Shown here piece after piece: positions 30,622 to 45,041 of a stretch of DNA of 64,000 bases. Origin of the DNA: Agrococcus baldri (GTDB lineage Bacteria; Actinomycetota; Actinomycetes; Actinomycetales; Microbacteriaceae); contig BJUU01000011.1 of the NCBI GenBank assembly GCA_007988785.1, forward strand, positions 1-64,000, written 5' to 3'. Under the pieces are notes generated by a model that was not told the DNA's origin, searched no databases, and was given only the letters and a program-made list of their open reading frames with translations. Both the position numbers and the translations under genes were made by a program. Within the stretch, counting starts at the first letter, position 1, and every line of letters starts with the position of its first letter.

Positions 30622-32628
30622 GAGGCCGTCGAACGGCTCGGGATCATCCAAGCGGATGCGGAGGCGGGGTGGCGCGCCCGGCTTGCGCGGGCGCGATGCG
30701 GCGGCGAGCACGCGGCCGCGCGCGACGCCGGCGACGCGCGCGCCGTCGGCGTAGGCGAAGCGGGCGATGGCGCGCTCGAGCTCGCCCTCGCGGCTGCCCT
30801 TCACGACGTCCGCGGGCGCGGGCACCGGGCCGAGCACGTCGAGGTGCTCGATCTCGGCCAGCGCCTCGACGGCCTCGGCGACCGCGTCGGGATGGCCCAC
30901 GACGGATGCGGTGCGCACTGCGGGCGGGAACCGCAGGCTCCTGCGCTCGGCCAGCTCGGCCTTCGCGAAGGGCACGGTCGTGTCGCCGGTGATCGCCGTC
31001 ACGGTGGCGCCGCCCGCGCCGGTGAGCACGACGGTCGCGCCGTCGGCCGCCAGCGCCCTGGCGGTCGCCCACTGCCGCACGGCCTCCTCCGCGACGCGCA
31101 GGCCCTCGCGCGAGAGCAGCGCGTCGCCGTCGAGCAGCAGCACCGCGCCGTAGCCGCCGTCGGCGAGCGGCTCGGCGCCGCGCGTGGCGACCACCATGCG
31201 CGGCTTGGCGTCGATCGTGAGCCGCTCGTGCTCGCCGTCGGCGACCATCACCGGCACGCCGGGAAAGGCGCGGCCGAGCTCCTCGGCGATGCGGCTCGAG
31301 CCGCGGCCGACCTCGGTGAGACTCGTGCCGCGACAGCTCTGGCAGCGCCAGGCGGCGGCGAGCCGGCCGCACAGCCTGCACGATGGCACAGCCCCGCGCG
31401 AGCTGCGGCCGAGCGGCCCGGCACAGCTCGTGCAGCGGGCGCGGGCGCCGCAGTCGCCGCAGCGCAGGCCGGGCGCATGGCCGGGGCGGGCGACCTGCAC
31501 GAGCACAGGCTTCGTCGCAAGCGCCTCCTTCGCGGCGCGGAAGGCGACCGCGGGCACCCGCCTGCCGTCGTCGGTGAGCGCCGAGGGCAGCACCCGCACG
31601 CGGTGCGCGCCGAGCCGCTCGTGCTCGAGGAAGCCGAGCTCGACGAGCCGCTCGGCGTCGCTCGAGCGCGCGTGCCCGGCGAGCACGAGCGCACAGCCGG
31701 ACTGCCCCTGCCGCACGAGCGCGGCATCGCGTGCGTGCACCCAGGGCGCGAGCGGCTCGGAGAGCAGCGGGTCGCCGTCCTCCCAGATCGCCAGCAGGCC
31801 GAGCTTCGGCGCCGGCGCGTAGACGGCCGAGCGGGGGCCGATGATCGCGATCGGCTCGCCGTCGATGCAGCGGAGGAAGCCTCGGTAGCGCTCCGGGTTC
31901 TTCTGCCGCGCGTCGAGCTCGACCACGCGCTCGTCGCCGATCGCCGCCGCGAGCGCGATGCGCAGCTGCCGCTGGTCGCGGTGGTCGGGCACGACGATGA
32001 TGGCCTGCTCGCCGCGCTCGATCGCCTGCCGCGCGATGCTCGCCAGGCTGATCGCCCAGCGGCCGACCCACACGGGCGCGCCCTCGGCATCCGTGATCTC
32101 GGCGACCCCGCCGGCGCACTCGATCGCCACCCGGCGCCGCGCCTCCACGAGCCCCGGCAGCACCGCCGCAGCCTCGACGGCCTCGGGCAGCGGCGGCAGC
32201 TCGGCGCGCTCCTGCGCGAGCCACTGCTTCTCGATGCGCGCCTGCCGCCCGGGGATCGCCACCCGCAGCACGTCGGCCGCTCCCCCGGCCGCCCGGTCGG
32301 CGATGGCGCGCGCGAGCGCCCACACCTCCGGCTGCAGCACGGGCACCGGCGAGACCACCTTCTCGACGTCGGCGACCTCGCCCTCCCACGCCCGCGCATC
32401 CGTCGTCTCGACGACCCAGCCGGAGGTGAGTCGGTCGCCGCGCAGCGGCACGCGCACGCGCACGCCGGGCTCGACGCCCGTCATGCCCGGCGGCACGCGG
32501 TACTCGAAGAGCCGGTCGAGCTGCGGCAGCCGGGAGTCGACGACGACCCGCGCGTACCGGGTTGCCCCAGGCGGGGTCGCCTCGGGCAAGGTCGCCGCGG
32601 GCGGTGGCCCGTCCGGCTCCGCGGGCAA
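30619..32628 (-). CDS. priA: Probable primosomal protein N' (PriA), ATPase motifs lost
   Basis: About 669 residues. The N-terminal 3'BD-like domain (Y-A-R-V-V-V-D-S-R-L-P-Q-L-D-R-L-F-E-Y) and the cysteine cluster (C-G-D-C...C-T-S-C...C-R-L-C...C-Q-S-C) are present. There is no Walker A (the expected position reads V-G-R-W-A-I-S-L-A-S), and the DEEH box reads W-E-D-G. This matches the helicase-defective PriA known in actinobacteria, so a structural role at stalled forks is more likely than unwinding. No ATG or GTG fits the start; TTG 32628, CTG 32637 (overlapping the metK stop) or TTG 32589 are the choices. Confidence 0.85.
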   Translation of the reverse strand: MPAEPDGPPPAATLPEATPPGATRYARVVVDSRLPQLDRLFEYRVPPGMTGVEPGVRVRVPLRGDRLTSGWVVETTDARAWEGEVADVEKVVSPVPVLQPEVWALARAIADRAAGGAADVLRVAIPGRQARIEKQWLAQERAELPPLPEAVEAAAVLPGLVEARRRVAIECAGGVAEITDAEGAPVWVGRWAISLASIARQAIERGEQAIIVVPDHRDQRQLRIALAAAIGDERVVELDARQKNPERYRGFLRCIDGEPIAIIGPRSAVYAPAPKLGLLAIWEDGDPLLSEPLAPWVHARDAALVRQGQSGCALVLAGHARSSDAERLVELGFLEHERLGAHRVRVLPSALTDDGRRVPAVAFRAAKEALATKPVLVQVARPGHAPGLRCGDCGARARCTSCAGPLGRSSRGAVPSCRLCGRLAAAWRCQSCRGTSLTEVGRGSSRIAEELGRAFPGVPVMVADGEHERLTIDAKPRMVVATRGAEPLADGGYGAVLLLDGDALLSREGLRVAEEAVRQWATARALAADGATVVLTGAGGATVTAITGDTTVPFAKAELAERRSLRFPPAVRTASVVGHPDAVAEAVEALAEIEHLDVLGPVPAPADVVKGSREGELERAIARFAYADGARVAGVARGRVLAAASRPRKPGAPPRLRIRLDDPEPFDGL

Positions 32629-32633
32629 GGGCT

Positions 32634-33821
32634 TCAGAGCCCCGCGGCCGCGCGCAGCGCGTCGACGCGGTCGAGCCGCTCCCAGGTGAAGCCGGGCAGC
32701 TCGCGGCCGAAGTGGCCGTAGGCGGCCGTCTGCCGGTAGATGGGCCGGCGCAGCTCGAGGTCGCGCACGATCGCGCCGGGCCGCAGGTCGAAGACCTCGA
32801 GGATGGCGGCCTGGATCGCCTCGTCCGAGACGGTGCCGGTGCCGAAGGTCTCGACGTAGACGCCCACCGGCTGCGCCATGCCGATGGCGTAGGCGGCCTG
32901 CACCTCGAGGCGCGAGGCGAGGCCCGCGGCGACGGCGTTCTTCGCCACCCAGCGCAGCGCGTAGGCGGCCGAGCGGTCGACCTTCGAGGGGTCCTTGCCG
33001 CTGAAGGCACCGCCGCCGTGGCGGGCAGCGCCGCCGTAGGTGTCGACGATGATCTTGCGGCCCGTGAGGCCGGCGTCGCCCTTCGGCCCGCCCGTGAGGA
33101 ACGAGCCAGAGGGGTTGACGATCGTGCGCATGCCGGATGCGTCGAGGCCGAGCTCGCCGATCACCGGCTCGATGACGTGCCGGGTCACCGCGGCGCGGAT
33201 CTCGTCGTCGGTCACGCCGGGCGCGTGCTGGGTGGAGACGAGCACGGCATCGACGGTGACGGGAGTGAAGCCGTCGTAGCCGATCGTCACCTGCGTCTTG
33301 CCGTCCGGGCGCAGCCACGGGATCTCGCCGGAGCGGCGCACCGCGGCGAGCCGCTCGGCCAGCCGGTGCGCTGCCCACGCGGTCGCCGGCATGAAGGTGG
33401 GCGTCTCGTTCGTCGCGAAGCCGAACATGATGCCCTGGTCGCCCGCGCCGATGAGGTCGAGCGGATCCTGCGAGCCTGCCCGCGCCTCGACGGCCGTGTC
33501 GACGCCGGTCGCGATCTCGCTCGACTGCTCGCCGATCGAGACGGTCACGCCGCACGAGTGGCCGTCGAACGACACCTCGCTCGAGTCGTAGCCGATGTCG
33601 ATGATGGTCTTCCGCGCGAGCGAGGCGATGTCGACGTAGCCGCTCGTGCGCACCTCGCCGGCGACGTGCACGAGACCGGTGGTGACGAGCGTCTCGACCG
33701 CAACCCGCGCCTCCGGGTCCTGGGCGAGCATCGCGTCGAGCACGGCGTCGGAGATCTGGTCGGAGATCTTGTCCGGGTGGCCCTCGGTGACCGACTCCGA
33801 CGTGAACAGCCGCAGGCTCAT
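32634..33821 (-). CDS. metK: S-adenosylmethionine synthase
   Basis: 395 residues, full length. [14 protein letters not shown] carries the ATP and Mg ligands. [10 protein letters not shown] and the P-loop-like [16 protein letters not shown] are intact. It makes SAM from methionine and ATP. The ATG overlaps the coaBC stop by 4 bases. Confidence 0.97.
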   Translation of the reverse strand: MSLRLFTSESVTEGHPDKISDQISDAVLDAMLAQDPEARVAVETLVTTGLVHVAGEVRTSGYVDIASLARKTIIDIGYDSSEVSFDGHSCGVTVSIGEQSSEIATGVDTAVEARAGSQDPLDLIGAGDQGIMFGFATNETPTFMPATAWAAHRLAERLAAVRRSGEIPWLRPDGKTQVTIGYDGFTPVTVDAVLVSTQHAPGVTDDEIRAAVTRHVIEPVIGELGLDASGMRTIVNPSGSFLTGGPKGDAGLTGRKIIVDTYGGAARHGGGAFSGKDPSKVDRSAAYALRWVAKNAVAAGLASRLEVQAAYAIGMAQPVGVYVETFGTGTVSDEAIQAAILEVFDLRPGAIVRDLELRRPIYRQTAAYGHFGRELPGFTWERLDRVDALRAAAGL

Positions 33822-35056
33822 GCCTCGCCCTCCCCTGTGCGCTGATCGCGGGCGATGCGCGTCGCGATGACCTCGATGATCTCCCGGGCCACTGACGCCT
33901 TCGCGCCGTGCGCCTCGGCGATGACGCCGGATGCGTCGAGCACGCTCACGCGCGTGGCGACGCTGCCGAACCCCTCGTCGTGGCCCACCCGGTTGACGAC
34001 CAGCAGGTCGGCGCCCTTGCGGGCGAGCTTGGCGCGGCCGCGGTGGATGAGGGCGGTGTCGTCAGCCTCGGTCTCGGCCGCGAAGCCCACCACGAGGTTC
34101 TGCCGCGCCCGCTGCGCGAGGCCGGCGAGGATGTCGGGGTTCTGCGTCAGCGTGAGCGTGGGTGCCTCGCCCCACTCCTCCTTGCTGCGCTTGCCGTCGG
34201 AGACGCCGTCGACGCGGTAGTCGGCGACGGCCGCGGCCATCACGAGCACGTCGGCGGGCGCGTGCGCCTCCATCGCCTCGGCGAGCTGCGCGGTGGTCTC
34301 GACCTCGACGAGCGCGACGCCGTCGGGCGCCGGCACGTGCAGGTTGGCGCCGACGAGCGTGACCGCGGCGCCGGCATCGCGGGCCGCCTCGGCGAGGGCC
34401 ACGCCCATGGCGCCGCTCGAGCGGTTGCCGAGGAAGCGCACCGGGTCGATGGGCTCGCGCGTGCCGCCCGCGGAGATCACGACGGAGCGGCCGGCGAGCG
34501 CGTCGGTGCCGGCTGCACCTGGCGCAGCGGGGTCCGCGACGAGCGCGAGGGCGGCCGCGACGACGTCCGCCGGCTCCGCCATGCGGCCGAGGCCGGAGTC
34601 GGCACCGGTGAGCTGACCCGCGACGGGGCCGACGATCGTCGCGCCGCGCTCGGCGAGCAGCCGCACGTTGGCCTGCACGGCCGCCTGCTCCCACATCTCG
34701 GTGTGCATCGCGGGCGCGAGCACGAGCGGCGCGCGCGAGGCGAGGATGGTGGTGCCGAGCAGGTCGTCGGCGAGGCCGTGCGCGAGCTTGGCGATGGTGT
34801 TGGCCGTCGCCGGCAGCACGACGATGAGGTCGGCCCGCTGGCCGAGCGCGACGTGCCGCACGCTCGCGACATCGTCGAACACCTCGTCGGTGACCGGGTT
34901 GCGGCTGAGCGCCTCGAGCGTCGGGCGCCCGATGAAGCGCAGCGCGGATGCGGTGGGCACGACGTGCACGTCATGCCCGGCCAGCACGAGCTCGCGGATG
35001 GCGAGCGCGGCCTTGTACGCGGCGATCCCGCCGGAGATCCCGACGACGACGCGCAT
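33818..35056 (-). CDS. coaBC: Bifunctional phosphopantothenoylcysteine decarboxylase / phosphopantothenate-cysteine ligase
   Basis: 412 residues in two parts. The N-terminal flavoprotein decarboxylase (CoaC, about 1-185) has [10 protein letters not shown], the active-site His in V-R-H-V-A-L-G and P-A-M-H-T-E-M-W. The C-terminal ligase (CoaB) has [13 protein letters not shown] and N-R-S-S-G-A-M-G. It performs two successive steps of coenzyme A synthesis. The ATG overlaps the rpoZ stop by one base (TGATG). Confidence 0.96.
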   Translation of the reverse strand: MRVVVGISGGIAAYKAALAIRELVLAGHDVHVVPTASALRFIGRPTLEALSRNPVTDEVFDDVASVRHVALGQRADLIVVLPATANTIAKLAHGLADDLLGTTILASRAPLVLAPAMHTEMWEQAAVQANVRLLAERGATIVGPVAGQLTGADSGLGRMAEPADVVAAALALVADPAAPGAAGTDALAGRSVVISAGGTREPIDPVRFLGNRSSGAMGVALAEAARDAGAAVTLVGANLHVPAPDGVALVEVETTAQLAEAMEAHAPADVLVMAAAVADYRVDGVSDGKRSKEEWGEAPTLTLTQNPDILAGLAQRARQNLVVGFAAETEADDTALIHRGRAKLARKGADLLVVNRVGHDEGFGSVATRVSVLDASGVIAEAHGAKASVAREIIEVIATRIARDQRTGEGEA

Positions 35057-35316
35057 CAGGCCGATGCCACCTCGTCCTTGGTCAGGACGAGCTTGTCCTG
35101 GTGGATCTCGTGCAGCGAGACCGACAGCGGCTTGTCCTCGACGGTCGCGTCGACGAGCGGGCCGACGTTGTCGAACATCGAGCCCTCGTGGATGTCGGTG
35201 TAGTAGTCGTTGATCTGGCGGGCGCGCTTCGACGCGAAGATCACGAGCTGGTACTTGGAGTCGACCTTCTCGAGCAGCTCGTCGATGGGCGGGTTGATGA
35301 TGCCCTTGCTGGCCAT
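35056..35316 (-). CDS. rpoZ: RNA polymerase omega subunit
   Basis: 86 residues. [28 protein letters not shown] is the conserved omega core that latches the beta' subunit. A strong AGGAGG lies before ATG 35316. It follows gmk after 94 bases, the usual gmk-rpoZ-coaBC order. Confidence 0.96.
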   Translation of the reverse strand: MASKGIINPPIDELLEKVDSKYQLVIFASKRARQINDYYTDIHEGSMFDNVGPLVDATVEDKPLSVSLHEIHQDKLVLTKDEVASA

Positions 35317-35410
35317 GGGTGCCTCCTGCAGTCGTGATGGATGCGGGTCGTCGCCCGCGAAGCTCGTGCGCCGGTGGGCGCAAGGGCCAAGTCTACCGTG
35401 CGCGCTGGAG

Positions 35411-36391
35411 CTATGGGCGACGGCCCCTTCGGGCCGTCGCTGCGACGCCAGCGCCGGGGCCCGTCTCGGGCCCCGGTCCCTCGGCCTCTGCCGCGAGGAT
35501 GCGCTCGACCACCTCGCGGGCGGCCTCCGCGACGTCGGTGTTGACGATCGTGCCGTCGAACTCGGGCTGGCTGGCGAGCTCGACCTTCGCGGTCTCGAGG
35601 CGGCGCTCGCGCTCGTCCTCGGTCTCGGTGCCGCGGCCCACGAGCCTGCGCACCAGCTCGTCCCACGACGGCGGCGCGAGGAACAGCAGCACCGCATCCG
35701 GGAACGACTCGCGCACCTGCCTGGCGCCCTGCAGGTCGATCTCGAGCAGCACCGATGAGCCCTCGTCGAGGGCGGCCTGCACGCTCGAGCGCGGTGTGCC
35801 GTAGCGCGACTGGTTGTGCACCTTCGCCCACTCGAGGAACTCCCCCTCGTCGACCATGCGGTCGAAGTCGGCATCGCTCACGAAGGCGTAGTGCACGCCG
35901 TCGATCTCGCCCGGCCGCGGGCCGCGCGTGGTGGCGCTCACCGACTGGCGGATCTGCGGGAAGTGCTCGCGCACATACTGCGCCACCGTGCCCTTGCCGA
36001 CCGCGGTCGGGCCGGCGAGGACGATGAGGCGGGGGCGACGCGAGGGATCCACGGCGTCCAGCCAACCGCGAACGCGCTCGCGCTGCAAACCGCCCAGCCC
36101 GCCGAGCCGCTTCGCGCGGGCGATCGCGAGCCCCGCCATGAGCGTCTCGACCCGCTTCGGGCCCATGCCGCGCAGGCTGCCGAGGTACTCCTCGACCCGC
36201 AGCCGGCCCTCGGGGCTCTCGGGCTCCTGCCAGGCGCGCTCCGCGACGTCGCGCGGGCCGCGCTGGCCCGCCGCGATCGCGCGCTTGACGGCCGCCCGGG
36301 CGCGACGCGCCTCGATCGCCGCGCGGCCCGCGGCGCCGGGATCGGGCACCGGGTGCTGATCGACGACGCTGCGCCCGCGGTCGACGGTCAT
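35411..36391 (-). CDS. gmk: Integration host factor (mIHF) - guanylate kinase fusion
   Basis: 326 residues, against about 190-210 for guanylate kinase. Residues 1 to about 118 match actinobacterial integration host factor: a basic helix ([12 protein letters not shown]), then [17 protein letters not shown], then R-L-G-G-L-G. The kinase follows, with the P-loop G127-P-T-A-V-G-K-G134, [11 protein letters not shown] and the lid region. No stop or strong internal start separates the parts. Mycobacterium has them as adjacent genes, mihF and gmk. ATG 36391 overlaps the pyrF stop by 4 bases. It makes GDP from GMP; the N-terminus should bind DNA. Confidence 0.92.
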   Translation of the reverse strand: MTVDRGRSVVDQHPVPDPGAAGRAAIEARRARAAVKRAIAAGQRGPRDVAERAWQEPESPEGRLRVEEYLGSLRGMGPKRVETLMAGLAIARAKRLGGLGGLQRERVRGWLDAVDPSRRPRLIVLAGPTAVGKGTVAQYVREHFPQIRQSVSATTRGPRPGEIDGVHYAFVSDADFDRMVDEGEFLEWAKVHNQSRYGTPRSSVQAALDEGSSVLLEIDLQGARQVRESFPDAVLLFLAPPSWDELVRRLVGRGTETEDERERRLETAKVELASQPEFDGTIVNTDVAEAAREVVERILAAEAEGPGPETGPGAGVAATARRGRRP

Positions 36392-37190
36392 CGGGGCAGC
36401 TCGGCGCGCGCCGCCTCGATCGCGTCGCCGAGGCCGGCGGGGCCCGCCTGCAGGAGGCTGCGGCTCGCGCTCGCGAGCACGAGGGCGTGCGGCGGGAAGA
36501 GGGTGCGCAGCTCGGCGAGGCCGACGCCCTGGGCGCCGAAGCCGGGCGAGAGGATGGGCGTGGCGGCGTCGGGCTCGATGCCGTGGGCCGCGCGGTCGAC
36601 CGTCGCGCCGATCACGAGCCCGTGACCGGCGCCCGTCCGGGCGTTGCGCTGTGCGACGGCGCGGGCGACCGAGGCGGCCACGGTGCGGCCGTCCGGCAGC
36701 GCCGCGCCCTGGATGGCGGCCGCCTCGGGGTTCGACGTCGCGGCAAGCACGAAGGCCGCCTTGCCGCCGCGCTCGGCGGTCTCGAAGACCCCGTCGAGCG
36801 CCTCGACGCCCAGGTAGGGGCTGACGGTGAGCGCGTCGGCCTCGAGCGGCGAGCCGGGCGTCAGCCACGCCTCGGCGTAGCCGTCGTTCGTCGAGCCGAT
36901 GTCGCCGCGCTTGGCATCGGCCAGCACGAGCAGGCCGGCATCACGGGCATCCGCCAGCACCCGCTCGAGGGCCGCGAAGCCGGCCGCGCCGTGCGCCTCG
37001 AACAGCGCCACCTGCGGCTTGACCACCGCGACGCGCCCCGCGGCCGCCTCGACCACCGTGCGCCCGAAGCGCTCGAGCCCCGGCCCATCCGCCGCCAGTG
37101 ACCACGCCTCGAGCAGCGAGCGGTGCGGGTCGATGCCGACGCACAGCGCGCCGTGCTCGGCGAGGGCGGCGCGCAGCCGCGGCAGGAAGC

Positions 37191-37194
<4 letters not shown>
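36388..37194 (-). CDS. pyrF: Orotidine 5'-phosphate decarboxylase (subfamily 2)
   Basis: 268 residues, the long type-2 form. The catalytic [10 protein letters not shown] and C-V-G-I-D-P-H are diagnostic. It is the last step to UMP. Its ends overlap carB and mihF-gmk by 4 bases each, linking the pyrimidine operon to the gmk-rpoZ-coaBC-metK-priA genes. Confidence 0.95.
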
Positions 37195-40462
<3,268 letters not shown>

Positions 40463-40463
<1 letters not shown>

Positions 40464-41668
40464 CAGGCCCCCTTCTTCGCGACCACCAGGTCGCGGAACT
40501 GCTGGAACAGGTGGCGGGCGTCGTTCGGCCCCGCAGCCGACTCGGGGTGGTACTGCACGCTGAACGCGGGGATGTCGAGCGCGCGCAGGCCCTCGACGAC
40601 GCTGTCGTTGAGGGAGTAGTGGCTCACCTCGACGCGCCCGAAGCCCGCGGGGCTCGTGAGCTCCTGCCCGATCTCCGCGTCGACCGCGAAGCCGTGGTTC
40701 TGGCTCGTGATCTCGACCCGGCCGGTGGCGACATCCAGCACCGGCTGGTTGATGCCGCGGTGGCCGAAGGGCAGCTTGTAGGTGCCGAAGCCGAGCGCGC
40801 GGCCGAGCAGCTGATTGCCGAAGCAGATGCCGAAGAACGGCAGCTCCTGGCGCAGCAGGCCCTGCAGCAGCTCGACCTGGCTGTCGGAGGCCGCCGGGTC
40901 GCCGGGGCCGTTCGAGTAGAAGGCGGCGACGGGCTCGTGCGCGAGCACCTGCTCGAGCGTCGAGTCCTGCGGCAGCACCACAAGGTCGAAGCCCTGCTCG
41001 CGCAGGTAGGTGAGCGTCGAGGTCTTCACGCCGAGGTCGAGCACGGCGAGCGTGCCGATCGGCTCGCCGACCGCCTCGAGCCGGTACGCCTCGGCCGTGC
41101 TCACGGTCGCGGCGAGGCTGCGGCCGGCCATCTGCGGACTCTCGCGCACGATCGCGATCATCGCAGCGTCATCCGTCAGCGCATCCCCCGAGAAGACCCC
41201 GGCGCGCATGGCGCCCACGTCGCGCAGCCGGCGGGTGATGGCGCGCGTATCGACGCCGGCGATGCCGACCACGCCGTCGCGCTCGAGCTGGGCCGGCAGC
41301 GACTGCTCGGCGCGCCAGTTCGAGGTGATGCGGCTCGCGGCGCGCACCACGTAGCCGGCCGGCCACATGCGGGCCGACTCGTCGTCCTCGCTCGTGACGC
41401 CGGTGTTGCCGATGTGCGGAGATGTCTGCACGACGATCTGCCCGGCGTAGCTGGGGTCGGTGAGCGTCTCCTGGTAGCCGGTCATGCCGGTGGCGAAGAC
41501 GGCCTCGCCGAGCGCCTGGCCCGTCGCGCCGTAGGCGGCGCCGCGGTAGATCGTGCCGTCCTCGAGGACGAGGGCGGCAGCCGCGGCTGCGCCCTGAGCC
41601 GTTCCGGACCGAAGGTCCAGAACGTGTCGAAGGGCTGCGCCCTGAGCCTGTCGAAGGGATGCGTTCAT
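40463..41668 (-). CDS. carA: Carbamoyl-phosphate synthase small subunit with repeat-encoded N-terminus
   Basis: 401 residues. The glutaminase nucleophile is Cys282 in F-G-I-C-F-G-N-Q, with His and Glu in Q-Y-H-P-E. The conserved CarA sequence begins near residue 32 (A-L-V-L-E-D-G). The preceding 30 residues are unusual: residues about 4-27 are translated from a copy of the interspersed CTTCGACAGGCTCAGG-type repeat (41585-41658). The upstream gene's stop still overlaps the ATG by 4 bases, so this extended start is probably the one in use. Confidence 0.94.
41585..41658. repeat. CTTCGACAGGCTCAGG-family interspersed repeat inside the carA 5' end
   Basis: It contains GGCTGCGCCCTGAGCC twice, at 41585 and 41633 (48 bases apart, in frame), a hairpin GTTCCGGACC-GAA-GGTCCAGAAC between them, and CCTGAGCCTGTCGAAGGG at 41641-41658. 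The last 18-mer occurs identically at 51460-51477. Confidence 0.88.
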
Positions 41669-42171
41669 GCAGGTGTTCCTTCCACGGTGGTCGTGGCTGT
41701 CGTGTCGGGGGCGAGGCGGCTGAGGGCCTCGAATGCGGGCGCGTCGTCGCCGATGACGCGCAGGTAGGTGTCGACGTCGGCGCCGAGCCGGTGGCCGATG
41801 ACGATGATGCCGCCGGGCTCGACGACGCGGTCGATGGTCCAGGTCGCCCGCTCGACCGAGCGGATGCTCGTGGCGGGGATGCGCAGCTCGCGCCGGTCGG
41901 CGAGCAGCTGCACGCCGTGCGCGTCGATCGCCAGCCGCGTGCGGCCGCGGAAGCCGAGGCCGTGCGCGAAGACGCGGTCATAGGGGTCGCCGGCGCGCGT
42001 GGTGGCGACGTAGAGGGCGTCGACCACGAGGCTCGGCACCGCGTCGATCCAGCCCTGCGGCGCGTCGATGTCGCCCTGGCGTCGTCGCCGGGATCGCAGT
42101 CCCAGCCACACCAGCAGCGCCAGCAGCGCGACGAACGCCGCGCACAGCAGCGCGAAGAGCTCCTTGGTCAT
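41665..42171 (-). CDS. PH-like domain membrane protein of the pyr operon
   Basis: 168 residues. There is one N-terminal transmembrane helix (about 5-24) followed by an R-S-R-R-R-R stop-transfer stretch and a beta-rich cytoplasmic domain (PH-like) with no catalytic motif. An equivalent gene sits between pyrC and carA in other actinobacteria (Rv1382 in Mycobacterium). The function is unknown. It overlaps both pyrC and carA by 4 bases and so should be co-translated with them. Confidence 0.85.
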   Translation of the reverse strand: MTKELFALLCAAFVALLALLVWLGLRSRRRRQGDIDAPQGWIDAVPSLVVDALYVATTRAGDPYDRVFAHGLGFRGRTRLAIDAHGVQLLADRRELRIPATSIRSVERATWTIDRVVEPGGIIVIGHRLGADVDTYLRVIGDDAPAFEALSRLAPDTTATTTVEGTPA

Positions 42172-43465
42172 GCCTGCACCTGCTTCTCTGTGATCTCGGC
42201 ATCGGTCACCGTGCGGCGGCCGGCGTGCCACACGTGCAGCACCCGCCCGGGCAGCTCGACGCCCAGGAACGGCGAGTTGGCCGAGCGGCCCTTGAGGCGC
42301 GAGGCCTCGATCGTGCCGCGCGCCGCGGGGTCGACGAGCACCACGTGCGCGGGCGAGCCGATCGCGAGCGGCGCCTCGTAGCCGGGCTCGCGGCCGATCG
42401 CCGCGGGCGTCGTCGACATGACGCGCGCGACGCCGGCCCAGTCGAGCAGGCCGGTCTCGACCATGCTCTGCTGCACCGCACCCAGGGCCGTCTCGAGACC
42501 GACCATGCCGAAGGCCGCATCCGCGAACGCCGTCTGCTTCGCCTCGGGCGCGTGCGGCGCGTGGTCGGTCGCGACGATGTCGATCGTGCCGTCGGCGAGC
42601 GCCTCGCGCAGCGCCCGCACGTCGCGCTCGGCGCGCAGCGGCGGGTTGACCTTGTAGCGGGCGTCGTAGCTGCGCACGAGCTCCTCGGTGAGCAGCAGGT
42701 GGTGGGGGGTGACCTCTGCGGTGATGGCGATGCCGCGCGCCTTCGCGGCCCGCACGACCTCGACGGTCTCGAGCGTCGAGACGTGGCAGACGTGCAGCCG
42801 CGCGCCGGCCGCCTCGGCGAGCATCGCGTCGCGCGCGACGATCGCGGCTTCGGCGGCGGAGGGCCAGCCGGTGAGGCCGAGCTCTGCCGCGAGCGGGCTC
42901 TCGTGCATCACCGAGCCGCGGGTGAGCGCCGGATCCTGCGCGTGCTGCGCGATGACGGCGTCGAGGGATGCGGCGTGCTCGAGGGCGCGGCGCATGAGCT
43001 CGGCGTCGGCGACGCAGTGGCCGTCGTCGCTGAAGACGGTGACGCGGGCGGCGCTGCCGGCCAGCATGCCCATGTCGGCCAGCCGCTCCCCCGCGAGGCC
43101 GACGGTGACGGCGCCGATGGGGCGCACGGTCGCGAGCTCCGCTTCGACGCCCAGGCGGTGCACCTGCTCGACGACGGCGGGCGTGTCGGCGACCGGCGTC
43201 GTGTTCGCCATCGCGAACACGCACGTGTAGCCGCCGGCGGCGGCGGCGCGCACGCCGGTGGCGATCGTCTCGGCCTGCTCGCCGCCGGGCTGCCGCAGGT
43301 GGGTGTGCAGGTCGACGAGCCCCGGCAGGGCGACGAGGCCGGATGCGTCCACGAGCTCGGCGGTGTCGCGGTCGATGGTCGCGGGGTCGACGAGCAGTCC
43401 GTCGGCGATCGCGAGCTCGCCGGGCTCGCCGCCCAGGATGCGGGCGCCGGTGAGGAGCGTGACGG

Positions 43466-43469
<4 letters not shown>
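42168..43469 (-). CDS. pyrC: Dihydroorotase
   Basis: 433 residues, class I dihydroorotase. The zinc ligands H-T-H-L-R-Q-P-G are near residue 55 and the active-site D-H-A-P-H lies in the C-terminal half. It cyclises carbamoyl aspartate to dihydroorotate. The ATG overlaps the pyrB stop by 4 bases. Confidence 0.96.
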
Positions 43470-44415
<946 letters not shown>

Positions 44416-44419
<4 letters not shown>

Positions 44420-44979
44420 GCGGCACCGCCCGTCGCCGGCTCGGCCTCGATCACGACGGCATCCTCGCCGTCGACCTCGTCGAGCAGGATCGACACGTGC
44501 TCGCTGCGGGCGCTCGGCAGGTTCTTGCCCACCGAGTCGGCGCGGATCGGCAGCTCTCGGTGGCCGCGGTCGACGAGCACGGCGAGCCGCACGGCGCGCG
44601 GGCGCCCGATGTCCGAGAGCGCGTCGAGCGCGGCCCGGATGGTGCGGCCGGAGTAGAGCACGTCGTCGACCAGCACGACCGTCCTGCCGTCGACACCGGA
44701 TGCGGGGATGCGGGTGGGCTGCGAGGCGCGCGTCGGGCGGGCGCGCAGGTCGTCGCGGTGCATCGTGATGTCGAGGGCGCCGGTGCGGGCGCTGAAGTCC
44801 TCACCGGTGATCTCGGTCAGGCGGGTCGCGAGCCGCTCTGCGAGGGCCACGCCGCGGGTGGGGATGCCCAGCAGGACGAGGTCGTCGGGGCCGTGGTTCG
44901 CCTCGAGGATCTCGTGGGCGATGCGCGTGAGGGCCCTGGCGATCTCGTCGGGGCCGAGCACGGTGCGCGATTGAGTCAC
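44416..44979 (-). CDS. pyrR: Bifunctional pyr operon regulator / uracil phosphoribosyltransferase
   Basis: 187 residues. The PRPP loop [13 protein letters not shown] and the dimer-forming N-terminal helices are typical of PyrR, which binds pyr mRNA in response to UMP. The start is GTG 44979 with GGGAG upstream. As first gene of the operon it can control its own leader (44984-45020). Confidence 0.94.
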
Positions 44980-44983
44980 GAAC

Positions 44984-45041
44984 GACTCCCTTCTCCGCCT
45001 CACGGGACGGGCTTCAAGGTTGTCTGATTGCCTCCACTCTA
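44984..45041 (-). promoter_or_regulatory. pyr operon leader: -10 box and probable PyrR-binding element
   Basis: Minus-strand TAGAGT (45041-45036) is a plausible -10 box and overlaps the monooxygenase stop. The transcript then carries G-U-C-C-C-G-U-G-A-G-G-C-G-G-A-G just before the ribosome site AAGGGAG, resembling the PyrR-binding loop reported for actinobacterial pyr leaders. Because it overlaps the ribosome site, control would be by blocking translation rather than by attenuation. No terminator hairpin is seen. This is inferred by resemblance. Confidence 0.45.

Noticed and set aside
30619-33555. A 978-residue PriA extended over metK
   Set aside because: The extra 300 residues are an antisense-free shadow frame over metK and lack any domain; metK is complete in the other frame.
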